Positions 24,520 to 36,904 of a stretch of DNA of 64,000 nt are shown here, in pieces (positions within the stretch are counted from its first letter, which is position 1; each line of letters starts with the position of its first letter). Source of the DNA: Balaenoptera acutorostrata (taxonomy: Eukaryota; Chordata; Mammalia; Artiodactyla; Balaenopteridae); the NCBI RefSeq assembly GCF_949987535.1, contig NW_026646028.1, positions 79,928-143,927 of the forward strand. The letters are read 5' to 3'. The position numbers and the translations under genes were made by a program. The notes beneath the pieces are model-generated. The model searched no databases. It saw only the letters and a list, made by a program, of their open reading frames with translations, and had not been told where the DNA came from.

Positions 24520-26278
24520 TTGGCCAAAAAGGGCGTATGCGTTTTTTCCTGAATATATTCAGGAAAAAACGCATACGCCCTTTTTGGCCAACCAAGCAAC
24601 CTGGAAAGGCCAATCAGCGCTCCAAAGAAGTCTCGCTTCCCAGCGGGCAAAAGGGCCATGCGGAAAAAAGTGTCCAAACCAGAAATGCTGGACCGGCCAT
24701 GGAGAAATGGGAGCCTTGCTACGCTGATGGGTGGGATGTAAATTGCCAACAGCCACTCTGGAGAAGTGTACGGTGTGTTCTGAAACATCTAAAAAACACA
24801 GCTTGGAGAGCATAGGGCACTTCCACTCATGGGCGTATAAATTGGGAAAACTAAAAATCAGCAAGACACAGGCACCCCAAAGTTTAGGGCTGCTCTGTTG
24901 ACAAGAACCCCCACTTCATTACACCTTAAATATCCTAGGAAAGAGAAAAATGGATAAAGAAGTTGTGGTCCTCATGTACAATGGAATATCACTCAGCCAT
25001 GAAATCAACGTCATAAGGCTAGTAGCAGCACGATGAGTGGATTTAGGTACGACGATTCTAAGTGAAATAAGTCACACAGAAAAAGACACTTATCATAAGA
25101 TATCACTTCTAGAGGGAATGTAAAAACCGCTACACTTGAACTGAATTGCAAAACAGAACAGAGTCACAGGTTTAGGAAACACACTACGGCTGCTGAACGG
25201 GAAAGGTGAGGTGGGGTGATGCATAAAACAAGCGTTTCAAATTAGCTCAGATACCATTCCATAAACCCAATATGTAAGAGACAAGACCTATTCCTTTTTC
25301 AGTGAACTGGACTCAACACCCCCTATTCACCGCACAAGAATATATCTGACTAGGAAGAATCTTCAAACCTATGTATTGATATCTCTCTGTAAGTGAGTCA
25401 AGGGGGTGTAAAGCGGCATAAACACAGCCGTGAAAAGCAGCTAAACCCCATTATAAAAATAAATTACTTTTCAAAACCCGTGAAACAAAGACAGTGAAAG
25501 AGAGAGAAATTCTTACAAAATTCGTTCAGGGGCTGTGATGCAACCTGGATTGACCATATCTAGACCCACAGCTGATTGAGACATAAGGGTGGACACTCTT
25601 GGGGCTGAGAGGTTCGGTGAGGTTGGGGGAGCCAACGCAGACCCTTTCAAGTAATACTGCATGGTACCCATCCCATGGGTCCCAAATCTCCAGGTTCAAG
25701 GGCATCTTCCTACGTCGAAAACAGGCATGAGAAACCCAGAAGATGGTACACCGTGTGATCGGGAAAGGTTTCTAAAACGCACCTCATTTCTCATCTCCTT
25801 TGCTCGGGTTCGCCATTCCAGCCGATTTACTAGCCATCTCCCTCCTTGGAGAATCAGCACCTTTAACCTCCTGTTCCGTACAGGTTGCAATTTGTCCTGA
25901 GGATGAACGGGAAGAGAGGGAACCAATGAGAGACTAGCTCTAGGTGTTGGGACAGGCACAGGTCACTCTATTTTCCCATCAGGAAGAAGAATTAAGCACA
26001 AGCTCAGCCTGCCCCCCAGAACCAGAAGAAGGCCTGAAGCAATCCGGCGCTTTTGCGGCCAGCTCCCAAAAAAGCGAGTTGAAAAATGGAGCTCAGGGGC
26101 ACTGCAATTCACAAACCTGCGGAGTTTTAAATGATACCTCTTGTCCACAAATATATTAAGGGAAGGCAACGAAGAGGCTTTGAAAGCAAGGCAGAATTGC
26201 AGGAAACAGATTTCAGGAGGTAGATTCGAATCGCCTTGAAAGCACAGGAAAAGCGGCAAAACGTGGACAATGATGCCC
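24520..26278 (+). repeat. Satellite unit M15 (ordinary)
   Basis: Private aatgctggacc near 24685, cacaggtttagg near 25166, ttgggggagcc near 25623 and a GAGAGAGGG variant near 25913. Carries cctcttgtcc near 26137, as M3 does. Confidence 0.9.
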
Positions 26279-28037
26279 TTGGCCAAAAAGGGCGTATGCG
26301 TTTTTTCCTGAATATATTCAGGAAAAAACGCATACGCCCTTTTTGGCCAACCAAGCAACCTGGAAAGGCCAATCAGCGCTCCAAAGAAGTCTCGCTTCCC
26401 AGCGGGCAAAAGGGCCATGCGGAAAAAAGTGTCCAAACCAGAAATGCAGGACCGGCCATGGAGAAATGGGAGCCTTGCTACGCTGATGGGTGGGATGTAA
26501 ATTGCCAACAGCCACTCTGGAGAAGTGTACGGTGTGTTCTGAAACATCTAAAAAACACAGCTTGGAGAGCATAGGGCACTTCCACTCATGGGCGTATAAA
26601 TTGGGAAAACTAAAAATCAGCAAGACACAGGCACCCCAAAGTTTAGGGCTGCTCTGTTGACAAGAACCCCCACTTCATTACACCTGAAATATCCTAGGAA
26701 AGAGAAAAATGGATAAAGAAGTTGGGGTCCTCATGTACAATGGAATATCACTCAGCCATGAAATCAACGTCATAAGGCTAGTAGCAGCACGATGAGTGGA
26801 TTTAGGTACGACGATTCTAAGTGAAATAAGTCACACAGAAAAAGACACTTATCATAAGATATCACTTCTAGAGGGAATGTAAAAACCGCTACACTTGAAC
26901 TGAATTACAAAACAGAACAGAGTCACACGTTTAGAAAACACACTATGGCTGCTGAACGGGAAAGGTGAGGTGGGGTGATGCATAAAACAAGGGTTTCAAA
27001 TTAGCTCAGATACCGTTCCATAAACCCAATATGTAAGAGACAAGACCTATTCCTTTTTCAGTGAACTGGACTCAACACCCCCTATTCACCGCACAAGAAT
27101 ATATCTGACTAGTAAGAATCTTCAAACCTATGTATTGATATCTCTCTGTAAGTGAGTCAAGGGGGTGTAAAGCGGCATAAACACAGCCGTGAAAAGCAGC
27201 TAAACCCCATTATAAAAATAAATTACTTTTCAAAACCCGTGAAACAAAGGCAGTGAAAGAGAGAGAAATTCTTACAAAATTCGTTCAGGGGCTGTGATGC
27301 AACCTGGATTGACCATATCTAGACCCACAGCTGATTGAGACATAAGGGTGGACACTCTTGGGGCTGAGAGGTTCGGTGAGGTTGGGTGAGCCAACGCAGA
27401 CCCTTTCAAGTAATACTGCATGGTACCCATCCCATGGGTCCCAAATCTCCAGGTTCAAGGGCATCTTCCTACGTCGAAAACAGGCATGAGAAACCCAGAA
27501 GATGGTACACCGTGTGATCGGGAAAGGTTTCTAAAACGCACCTCATTTCTCATCTCCTTTGCTCGGGTTCGCCATTCCAGCCGATTTACTAGCCATCTCC
27601 CTCCTTGGAGAATCAGCACCTTTAACCTCCTGTTCCGTACAGGTTGCAATTTGTCCTGAGGATGAACGGGAAGAGGGGGAACCAATGAGAGACTAGCTCT
27701 AGGTGTTGGGACAGGCACAGGTCACTCTATTTTCCCATCAGGAAGAAGAATTAAGCACAAGCTCAGCCTGCCCCCCAGAACAAGAAGAGGGCCTGAAGCA
27801 ATCCTGCGCTTTTGCGGCCAGCTCCCAAAAAAGCGAGTTGAAAAATGGAGCTCAGGGGCACTGCAATTCACAAACCTGCAGAGTTTTAAATGATACCTCT
27901 CGTCCACAAATATATTAAGGGAAGGCAACGAAGAGGCTTTGAAAGCAAGGCAGAATTGCAGGAAACAGATTTCAGGAGGTAGATTCGAATCGCCTTGAAA
28001 GCACATGAAAAGCGGCAAAACGTGGACAATGATGCCC
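26279..28037 (+). repeat. Satellite unit M16 (ordinary)
   Basis: Private cacctgaaat near 26681; agaacaagaag near 27777 is shared with M18 and leads into the X unit. Confidence 0.9.
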
Positions 28038-28109
28038 TTGGCCAAAAAGGACGTATGCGTTTTTTCCTGAATATATTCAGGAAAAAACGCATACGTCCTT
28101 TTTGGCCAA
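28038..28109. repeat. Palindrome with matching changes in both arms (unit M17)
   Basis: Relative to the consensus, the left arm has G to A at 28051 and the right arm has C to T at 28096. These two positions are partners in the palindrome, so symmetry stays perfect over 72 bp. Confidence 0.95.
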
Positions 28110-29796
28110 CCAAGCAACCTGGAAAGGCCAATCAGCGCTCCAAAGAAGTCTCGCTTCCCAGCGGGCAAAAGGGCCATGCGGAAAAAAGTGACCAAACCAG
28201 AAATGCAGGACCGGCCATGGAGAAATGGGAGCCTTGCTACGCTGATGGGTGGGATGTAAATTGCCAACAGGCACTCTGGAGAAGTGTACGGTGTGTTCTG
28301 AAACATCTAAAAAACACAGCTTGGAGAGCATAGGGCACTTCCACTCATGGGCGTATAAATTGGGAAAACTAAAAATCAGCAAGACACAGGCACCCCAAAG
28401 TTTAGGGCTGCTCTGTTGACAAGAACCCCCACTTCATTACACCTTAAATATCCTAGGAAAGAGAAAAATGGATAAAGAAGTTGGGGTCCTCATGTACAAT
28501 AGAATATCACTCAGCCATGAAATCAACGTCATAAGGCTAGTAGCAGCACGATGAGTGGATTTAGGTACGACGATTCTAAGTGAAATAAGTCACACAGAAA
28601 AAGACACTTATCATAAGATATCACTTCTAGAGGGAATGTAAAAACCGCTACACTTGAACTGAATTACAAAACAGAACAGAGTCACACGTTTAGGAAACAC
28701 ACTACGGCTGCTGAACGGGAAAGGTGAGGTGGGGTGATGCATAAAACAAGGGTTTCAAATTAGCTCAGATACCGTTCCCTAAACCCAATATGTAAGAGAC
28801 AAGACCTATTCCTTTTTCAGTGAACTGGACTCAACACCCCCTATTCACCGCAAAAGAATATATCTGACTAGGAAGAATCTTCAAACCTATGTATTGATAT
28901 CTCTCTGTAAGTGAGTCAAGGGGGTGTAAAGCGGCATAAACACAGCCGTGAAAAGCAGCTAAACCCCATTATAAAAATAAATTACTTTTCAAAACCCGTG
29001 AAACAAAGACAGTGAAAGAGAGAGAAATTCTTCCAAAATTCGTTCAGGGGCTGTGATGCAACCTGGATTGACCATATCTAGACCCACAGCTGATTGAGAC
29101 ATAAGGGTGGACACTCTTGGGGCTGAGAGGTTCGGTGAGGTTGGGTGAGCCAACGCAGACCCTTTCAAGTAATACTGCATGGTACCCATCCCATGGGTCC
29201 CAAATCTCCAGGTTCAAGGGCATCTTCCTACGTCGAAAACAGGCATGAGAAAGCCAGAAGATGGTACACCGTGTGATCGGGAAAGGTTTCTAAAACGCAC
29301 CTCATTTCTCATCTCCTTTGCTCGGGTTCGCCATTCCAGCCGATTTACTAGCCATCTCCCTCCTTGGAGAATCAGCACCTTTAACCTCCTGTTCCGTACA
29401 GGTTGCAATTTGTCCTGAGGATGAACGGGAAGAGGGGGAACCAATGAGAGACTAGCTCTAGGTGTTGGGACAGGCACAGGTCACTCTATTTTCCCATCAG
29501 GAAGAAGAATTAAGCACAAGCTCAGCCTGCCCCCCAGAACCAGAAGAGGGCCTGAAGCAATCCTGCGCTTTTGCGGCCAGCTCCCAAAAAAGCGAGTTGA
29601 AAAATGGAGCTCAGGGGCACTGCAATTCACAAACCTGCAGAGTTTTAAATGATACCTCTCGTCCACAAATATATTAAGGGAAGGCAACGAAGAGGCTTTG
29701 AAAGCAAGGCAGAATTGCAGGAAACAGATTTCAGGAGGTAGATTCGAATCGCCTTGAAAGCACATGAAAAGCGGCAAAACGTGGACAATGATGCCC
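28038..29796 (+). repeat. Satellite unit M17 (type X)
   Basis: Symmetric palindrome variant, gtgaccaaacc near 28188, caacaggcac near 28265, acaatagaatatc near 28495 and gaaagccag near 29250. Confidence 0.9.
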
Positions 29797-31555
29797 TTGG
29801 CCAAAAAGGGCGTATGCGTTTTTTCCTGAATATATTCAGGAAAAAACGCATACGCCCTTTTTGGCCAACCAAGCAACCTGGAAAGGCCAATCAGCGCTCC
29901 AAAGAAGTCTCGCTTCCCAGCGGGCAAAAGGGCCATGCGGAAAAAAGTGTCCAAACCAGAAATGCAGGACCGGCCATGGAGAAATGGGAGCCTTGCTACG
30001 CTGATGGGTGGGATGTAAATTGCCAACAGCCACTCTGGAGAAGTGTACGGTGTGTTCTGAAACATCTAAAAAACACAGCTTGGAGAGCATAGGGCACTTC
30101 CACTCATGGGCGTATAAATTGGGAAAACTAAAAATCAGCAAGACACAGGCACCCCAAAGTTTAGGGCTGCTCTGTTGACAAGAACCCCCACTTCATTACA
30201 CCTTAAATATCCTAGGAAAGCGAAAAATGGATAAAGAAGTTGGGGTCCTCATGTACAATGGAATATCACTCAGCCATGAAATCAACGTCATAAGGCTAGT
30301 AGCAGCACGATGAGTGGATTTAGGTATGACGATTCTAAGTGAAATAAGTCACACAGAAAAAGACACTTATCATAAGATATCACTTCTAGAGGGAATGTAA
30401 AAACCGCTACACTTGAACTGAATTACAAAACAGAACAGAGTCACATGTTTAGGAAACACACTACGGCTGCTGAACGGGAAAGGTGAGGTGGGGTGATGCA
30501 TAAAACAAGGGTTTCAAATTAGCTCAGATACCGTTCCATAAACCCAATATGTAAGAGACAAGACCTATTCCTTTTTCAGTGAACTGGACTCAACACCCCC
30601 TATTCACCGCACAAGAATATATCTGACTAGTAAGAATCTTCAAACCTATGTATTGATATCTCTCTGTAAGTGAGTCAAGGGGGTGTAAAGTGGCATAAAC
30701 ACAGCCGTGAAAAGCAGCTAAACCCCATTATAAAAATAAATTACTTTTCAAAACCCGTGAAACAAAGACAGTGAAAGAGAGAGAAATTCTTCCAAAATTC
30801 GTTCAGGGGCTGTGATGCAACCTGGATTGACCATATCTAGACCCACAGCTGATTGAGACATAAGGGTGGACACTCTTGGGGCTGAGAGGTTCGGTGAGGT
30901 TGGGTGAGCCAACGCAGACCCTTTCAAATAATACTGCATGGTACCCATCCCATGGGTCCCAAATCTCCAGGTTCAAGGGCATCTTCCTCCGTCGAAAACA
31001 GGCATGAGAAACCCAGAAGATGGTACACCGTTTGATCAGGAAAAGTTTCTAAAACGCACCTCATTTCTCATCTCCTTTGCTTGGGTTCGCCATTCCAGCC
31101 GATTTACTAGCCATCTCCCTCCTTGGAGAATCAGCACCTTTAACCTCCTGTTCCGTACAGGTTGCAATTTGTCCTGAGGATGAACGGGAAGAGGGGGAAC
31201 CAATGAGAGACTAGCTCTAGGTGTTGGGACAGGCACAGGTCACTCTATTTTCCCATCAGGAAGAAGAATTAAGCACAAGCTCAGCCTGCCCCCCAGAACA
31301 AGAAGAGGGCCTGAAGCAATCCTGCGCTTTTGCGGCCAGCTCCCAAAAAAGCGAGTTGAAAAATGGAGCTCAGGGGCACTGCAATTCACAAACCTGCAGA
31401 GTTTTAAATGATACCTCTCGTCCACAAATATATTAAGGGAAGGCAACGAAGAGACTTTGAAAGCAAGGCAGAATTGCAGGAAACAGATTTCAGGAGGTAG
31501 ATTCGAATCGCCTTGAAAGCACATGAAAAGCGGCAAAACGTGGACAATGATGCCC
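29797..31555 (+). repeat. Satellite unit M18 (type A)
   Basis: Marked by aggaaagcgaaa near 30214, gtatgacg near 30323, cacatgttt near 30443 and ttcaaataat near 30923. Private ttcctccgtcg near 30984 and gtttgatcagg near 31030. Confidence 0.9.
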
Positions 31556-31627
31556 TTGGCCAAAAAGGACGTATGCGTTTTTTCCTGAATATATTCAGGA
31601 AAAAACGCATACGTCCTTTTTGGCCAA
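31556..31627. repeat. Palindrome with matching changes in both arms (unit M19)
   Basis: Carries the same paired changes as M17, at 31569 (A) and 31614 (T). M17 and M19 share other markers (gtgaccaaacc, caacaggcac), so this is a copied state within the two-unit higher-order repeat. Confidence 0.95.
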
Positions 31628-33314
31628 CCAAGCAACCTGGAAAGGCCAATCAGCGCTCCAAAGAAGTCTCGCTTCCCAGCGGGCAAAAGGGCCATGCGGA
31701 AAAAAGTGACCAAACCAGAAATGCAGGACCGGCCATGGAGAAATGGGAGCCTTGCTACGCTGATGGGTGGGATGTAAATTGCCAACAGGCACTCTGGAGA
31801 AGTGTACGGTGTGTTCTGAAACATCTAAAAAACACAGCTTGGAGAGCATAGGGCACTTCCACTCATGGGCGTATAAATTGGGAAAACTAAAAATCAGCAA
31901 GACACAGGCACCCCAAAGTTTAGGGCTGCTCTGTGGACAAGAACCCCCACTTCATTACACCTTAAATATCCTAGGAAAGAGAAAAATGGATAAAGAAGTT
32001 GGGGTCCTCATGTACAATAGAATATCACTCAGCCATGAAATCAACGTCATAAGGCTAGTAGCAGCACGATGAGTGGATTTAGGTACGACGATTCTAAGTG
32101 AAATAAGTCACACAGAAATAGACACTTATCATAAGATATCACTTCTAGAGGGAATGTAAAAACCGCTACACTTGAACTGAATTACAAAACAGAACAGAGT
32201 CACACGTTTAGGAAACACACTACGGCTGCTGAACGGGAAAGGTGAGGTGGGGTGATGCATAAAACAAGGGTTTCTAATTAGCTCAGATACCGTTCCATAA
32301 ACCCAATATGTAAGAGACAAGACCTATTCCTTTTTCAGTGAACTGGACTCAACACCCCCTATTCACCGCACAAGAATATATCTGACTAGGAAGAATCTTC
32401 AAACCTATGTATTGATATCTCTCTGTAAGTGAGTCAAGGGGGTGTAAAGCGGCATAAACACAGCCGTGAAAAGCAGCTAAACCCCATTATAAAAATAAAT
32501 TACTTTTCAAAACCCGTGAAACAAAGACAGTGAAAGAGAGAGAAATTCTTCCAAAATTCGTTCAGGGGCTGTGATGCAACCTGGATTGACCATATCTAGA
32601 CCCACAGCTGATTGAGACATAAGGGTGGACACTCTTGGGGCTGAGAGGTTCGGTGAGGTTGGGTGAGCCAACGCAGACCCTTTCAAGTAATACTGCATGG
32701 TACCCATCCCATGGGTCCCAAATCTCCAGGTTCAAGGGCATCTTCCTACGTCGAAAACAGGCATGAGAAAGCCAGAAGATGGTACACCGTGTGATCGGGA
32801 AAGGTTTCTAAAACGCACCTCATTTCTCATCTCCTTTGCTCGGGTTCGCCATTCCAGCCGATTTACTAGCCATCTCCCTCCTTGGAGAATCAGCACCTTT
32901 AACCTCCTGTTCCGTACAGGTTGCAATTTGTCCTGAGGATGAACGGGAAGAGGGGGAACCAATGAGAGACTAGCTCTAGGTGTTGGGACAGGCACAGGTC
33001 ACTCTATTTTCCCATCAGGAAGAAGAATTAAGCACAAGCTCAGCCTGCCCCCCAGAACCAGAAGAGGGCCTGAAGCAATCCTGCGCTTTTGCGGCCAGCT
33101 CCCAAAAAAGCGAGTTGAAAAATGGAGCTCAGGGGCACTGCAATTCACAAACCTGCAGAGTTTTAAATGATACCTCTCGTCCACAAATATATTAAGGGAA
33201 GGCAACGAAGAGGCTTTGAAAGCAAGGCAGAATTGCAGGAAACAGATTTCAGGAGGTAGATTCGAATCGCCTTGAAAGCACATGAAAAGCGGCAAAACGT
33301 GGACAATGATGCCC
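31556..33314 (+). repeat. Satellite unit M19 (type X)
   Basis: Second X unit. Private ctgtggacaag near 31931, which removes a stop and opens a 101-codon frame, and cagaaatagac near 32113; gtttctaatt near 32270 is shared with the later C units. Confidence 0.9.
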
Positions 33315-35073
33315 TTGGCCAAAAAGGGCGTATGCGTTTTTTCCTGAATATATTCAGGAAAAAACGCATACGCCCTTTTTGGCCAACCAAGCAACCTGGA
33401 AAGGCCAATCAGCGCTCCAAAGAAGTCTCGCTTCCCAGCGGGCAAAAGGGCCATGCGGAAAAAAGTGTCCAAACCAGAAATGCAGGACCGGCCATGGAGA
33501 AATGGGAGCCTTGCTACGCTGATGGGTGGGATGTAAATTGCCAACAGCCACTCTGGAGAAGTGTACGGTGTGTTCTGAAACATCTAAAAAACACAGCTTG
33601 GAGAGCATAGGGCACTTCCACTCATGGGCGTATAAATTGGGAAAACTAAAAATCAGCAAGACACAGGCACCCCAAAGTTTAGGGCTGCTCTGTTGACAAG
33701 AACCCCCACTTCATTACACCTTAAATATCCTAGGAAAGCGAAAAATGGATAAAGAAGTTGGGGTCCTCATGTACAATGGAATATCACTCAGCCATGAAAT
33801 CAACGTCATAAGGCTAGTAGCAGCACGATGAGTGGAATAAGGTATGACGATTCTAAGTGAAATAAGTCACACAGAAAAAGACACTTATCATAAGATATCA
33901 CTTAGAGAGGGAATGTAAAAACCGCTACACTTGAACTGAATTACAAAACAGAACAGAGTCACATGTTTAGGAAACACACTACGGCTGCTGAACGGGAAAG
34001 GTGAGGTGGGGTGATGCATAAAACAAGGGTTTCAAATTAGCTCAGATACCGTTCCATAAACCCAATATGTAAGAGACAAGACCTATTCCTTTTTCAGTGA
34101 ACTGGACTCAACACCCCCTATTCACCGCACAAGAATATATCTGACTAGTAAGAATCTTCAAACCTATGTATTGATATCTCTCTGTAAGTGAGTCAAGGGG
34201 GTGTAAAGTGGCATAAACACAGCCGTGAAAAGCAGCTAAACCCCATTATAAAAATAAATTACTTTTCAAAACCCGTGAAACAAAGACAGTGAAAGAGAGA
34301 GAAATTCTTCCAAAATTCGTTCAGGGGCTGTGATGCAACCTGGATTGACCATATCTAGACCCACAGCTGATTGAGACATAAGGGTGGACACTCTTGGGGC
34401 TGAGAGGTTCGGTGAGGTTGGGTGAGCCAACGCAGACCCTTTCAAATAATACTGCATGGTACACATCCCATGGGTCCCAAATCTCCAGGTTCAAGGGCAT
34501 CTTCCTACGTCGAAAACAGGCATGAGAAACCCAGAAGATGGTACACCGTGTGATCGGGAAAGGTTTCTAAAACGCACCTCATTTCTCATCTCCTTTGCTC
34601 GGGTTCGCCATTCCAGCCGATTTACTAGCCATCTCCCTCCTTGGAGAATCAGCACCTTTAACCTCCTGTTCCGTACAGGTTGCAATTTGTCCTGAGGATG
34701 AACGGGAAGAGGGGGAACCAATGAGAGACTAGCTCTAGGTGTTGGGACAGGCACAGGTCACTCTATTTTCCCATCAGGAAGAAGAATTAAGCACAAGCTC
34801 AGCCTGCCCCCCAGAACCAGAAGAGGGCCTGAAGCAATCCTGCGCTTTTGCGGCCAGCTCCCAAAAAAGCGAGTTGAAAAATGGAGCTCAGGGGCACTGC
34901 AATTCACAAACCTGCAGAGTTTTAAATGATACCTCTCGTCCACAAATATATTAAGGGAAGGCAACGAAGAGGCTTTGAAAGCAAGGCAGAATTGCAGGAA
35001 ACAGATTTCAGGAGGTAGATTCGAATCGCCTTGAAAGCACATGAAAAGCGGCAAAACGTGGACAATGATGCCC
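33315..35073 (+). repeat. Satellite unit M20 (type A)
   Basis: A markers as in M18, plus cttagagaggg near 33901 and ggtacacatcc near 34458. Private gtggaataagg near 33832. Confidence 0.9.
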
Positions 35074-36832
35074 TTGGCCAAAAAGGGCGTATGCGTTTTT
35101 TCCTGAATATATTCAGGAAAAAACGCATACGCCCTTTTTGGCCAACCAAGCAACCTGGAAAGGCCAATCAGCGCTCCAAAGAAGTCTCACTTCCCAGCGG
35201 GCAAAAGGGCCATGCGGAAAAAAGTGTCCAAACCAGAAATGCAGGACCGGCCATGGAGAAATGGGAGCCTTGCTACGCTGATGGGTGGGATGTAAATTGC
35301 CAACAGCCACTCTGGAGAAGTGTACGGTGTGTTCTGAAACATCTAAAAAACACAGCTTGGAGAGCATAGGGCACTTCCACTCATGGGCGTATAAATTGGG
35401 AAAACTAAAAATCAGCAAGACACAGGCACCCCAAAGTTTAGGGCTGCTCTGTTGACAAGAACCCCCACTTCATTACACCTTAAATATCCTAGGAAAGAGA
35501 AAAATGGATAAAGAAGTTGGGGTCCTCATGTACAATGGAATATCACTCAGCCATGAAATCAACGTCATAAGGCTAGTAGCAGCACGATGAGTGGATTTAG
35601 GTACGACGATTCTAAGTGAAATAAGTCACACAGAAAAAGACACTTATCATAAGATATCACTTCTAGAGGGAATGTAAAAACCGCTACACTTGAACTGAAT
35701 TACAAAACAGAACAGAGTCACACGTTTAGAAAACACACTATGGCTGCTGAACGGGCAAGGTGAGGTGGGGTGATGCATAAAACAAGGGTTTCAAATTAGC
35801 TCAGATACCGTTCCATAAACCCAATATGTAAGAGACAAGACCTATTCCTTTTTCAGTGAACTGGACTCAACACCCCCTATTCACCGCACAAGAATATATC
35901 TGACTAGTAAGAATCTTCAAACCTATGTATTGATATCTCTCTGTAAGTGAGTCAAGGGGGTGTAAAGCGGCATAAACACAGCCGTGAAAAGCAGCTAAAC
36001 CCCATTATAAAAATAAATTACTTTTCAAAACCCGTGAAACAAAGGCAGTGAAAGAGAGAGAAATTCTTACAAAATTCGTTCAGGGGCTGTGATGCAACCT
36101 GGATTGACCAAATCTAGACCCACAGCTGATTGAGACATAAGGGTGGACACTCTTGGGGCTGAGAGGTTCGGTGAGGTTGGGTGAGCCAACGCAGACCCTT
36201 TCAAGTAATACTGCATGGTACCCATGCCATGGGTCCCAAATCTCCAGGTTCAAGGGCATCTTCCTACGTCGAAAACAGGCATGAGAAACCCAGAAGATGG
36301 TACACCGTGTGATCGGGAAATGTTTCTAAAACGCACCTCATTTCTCATCTCCTTTGCTCGGGTTCGCCATTCCAGCCGATTTACTAGCCATCTCCCTCCT
36401 TGGAGAATCAGCACCTTTAACCTCCTGTTCCGTACAGGTTGCAATTTGTCCTGAGGATGAACGGGAAGAGGGGGAACCAATGAGAGACTAGCTCTAGGTG
36501 TTGGGACAGGCACAGGTAACTCTATTTTCCCATCAGGAAGAAGAATTAAGCACAAGCTCAGCCTGCCCCCCAGAACCAGAAGAGGGCCTGAAGCAATCCT
36601 GCGCTTTTGCGGCCAGCTCCCAAAAAAGCGAGTTGAAAAATGGAGCTCAGGGGCACTGCAATTCACAAACCTGCAGAGTTTTAAATGATAGCTCTCGTCC
36701 ACAAATATATTAAGGGAAGGCAACGAAGAGGCTTTGAAAGCAAAGCAGAATTGCAGGAAACAGATTTCAGGAGGTAGATTCGAAACGCCTTGAAAGCACA
36801 TGAAAAGCGGCAAAACGTGGACAATGATGCCC
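35074..36832 (+). repeat. Satellite unit M21 (type B)
   Basis: B is marked by gtctcacttcc near 35184, gaccaaatctag near 36107, acccatgccatgg near 36219, gggaaatgttt near 36315 and caggtaactc near 36514. Private cgaaacgcc near 36781. Confidence 0.9.
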
Positions 36833-36904
36833 TTGGCCAAAGAGGGCGTATGCGTTTTTTCCTGAATATATTCAGGAAAAAACGCATACGCCCTTTTTGG
36901 CCAA
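36833..36904. repeat. Palindrome with one arm mismatch (type C unit M22)
   Basis: A to G at 36842 in the left arm is not matched at the partner position 36895, so one base pair of the stem is broken (a G-T pair in a folded single strand). The same mismatch is in the other C units at 42119 and 45637. Confidence 0.92.

Larger units (their letters stand above)
28038..35073 (+). repeat. Two-unit higher-order repeat X-A, two copies (3,518-bp period)
   Basis: M17-M18 and M19-M20 alternate. Markers at 28051/31569, 28188/31706, 28495/32013 and 30214/33732 recur at 3,518 bp, twice the basic unit, while adjacent units lack them. Confidence 0.85.

Noticed and set aside
31767..32072. 101-codon + strand frame unique to one unit
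   Set aside because: It results from a single T to G change near 31935 that removes a stop in M19; it reads through L1-derived sequence and is not seen in other units.
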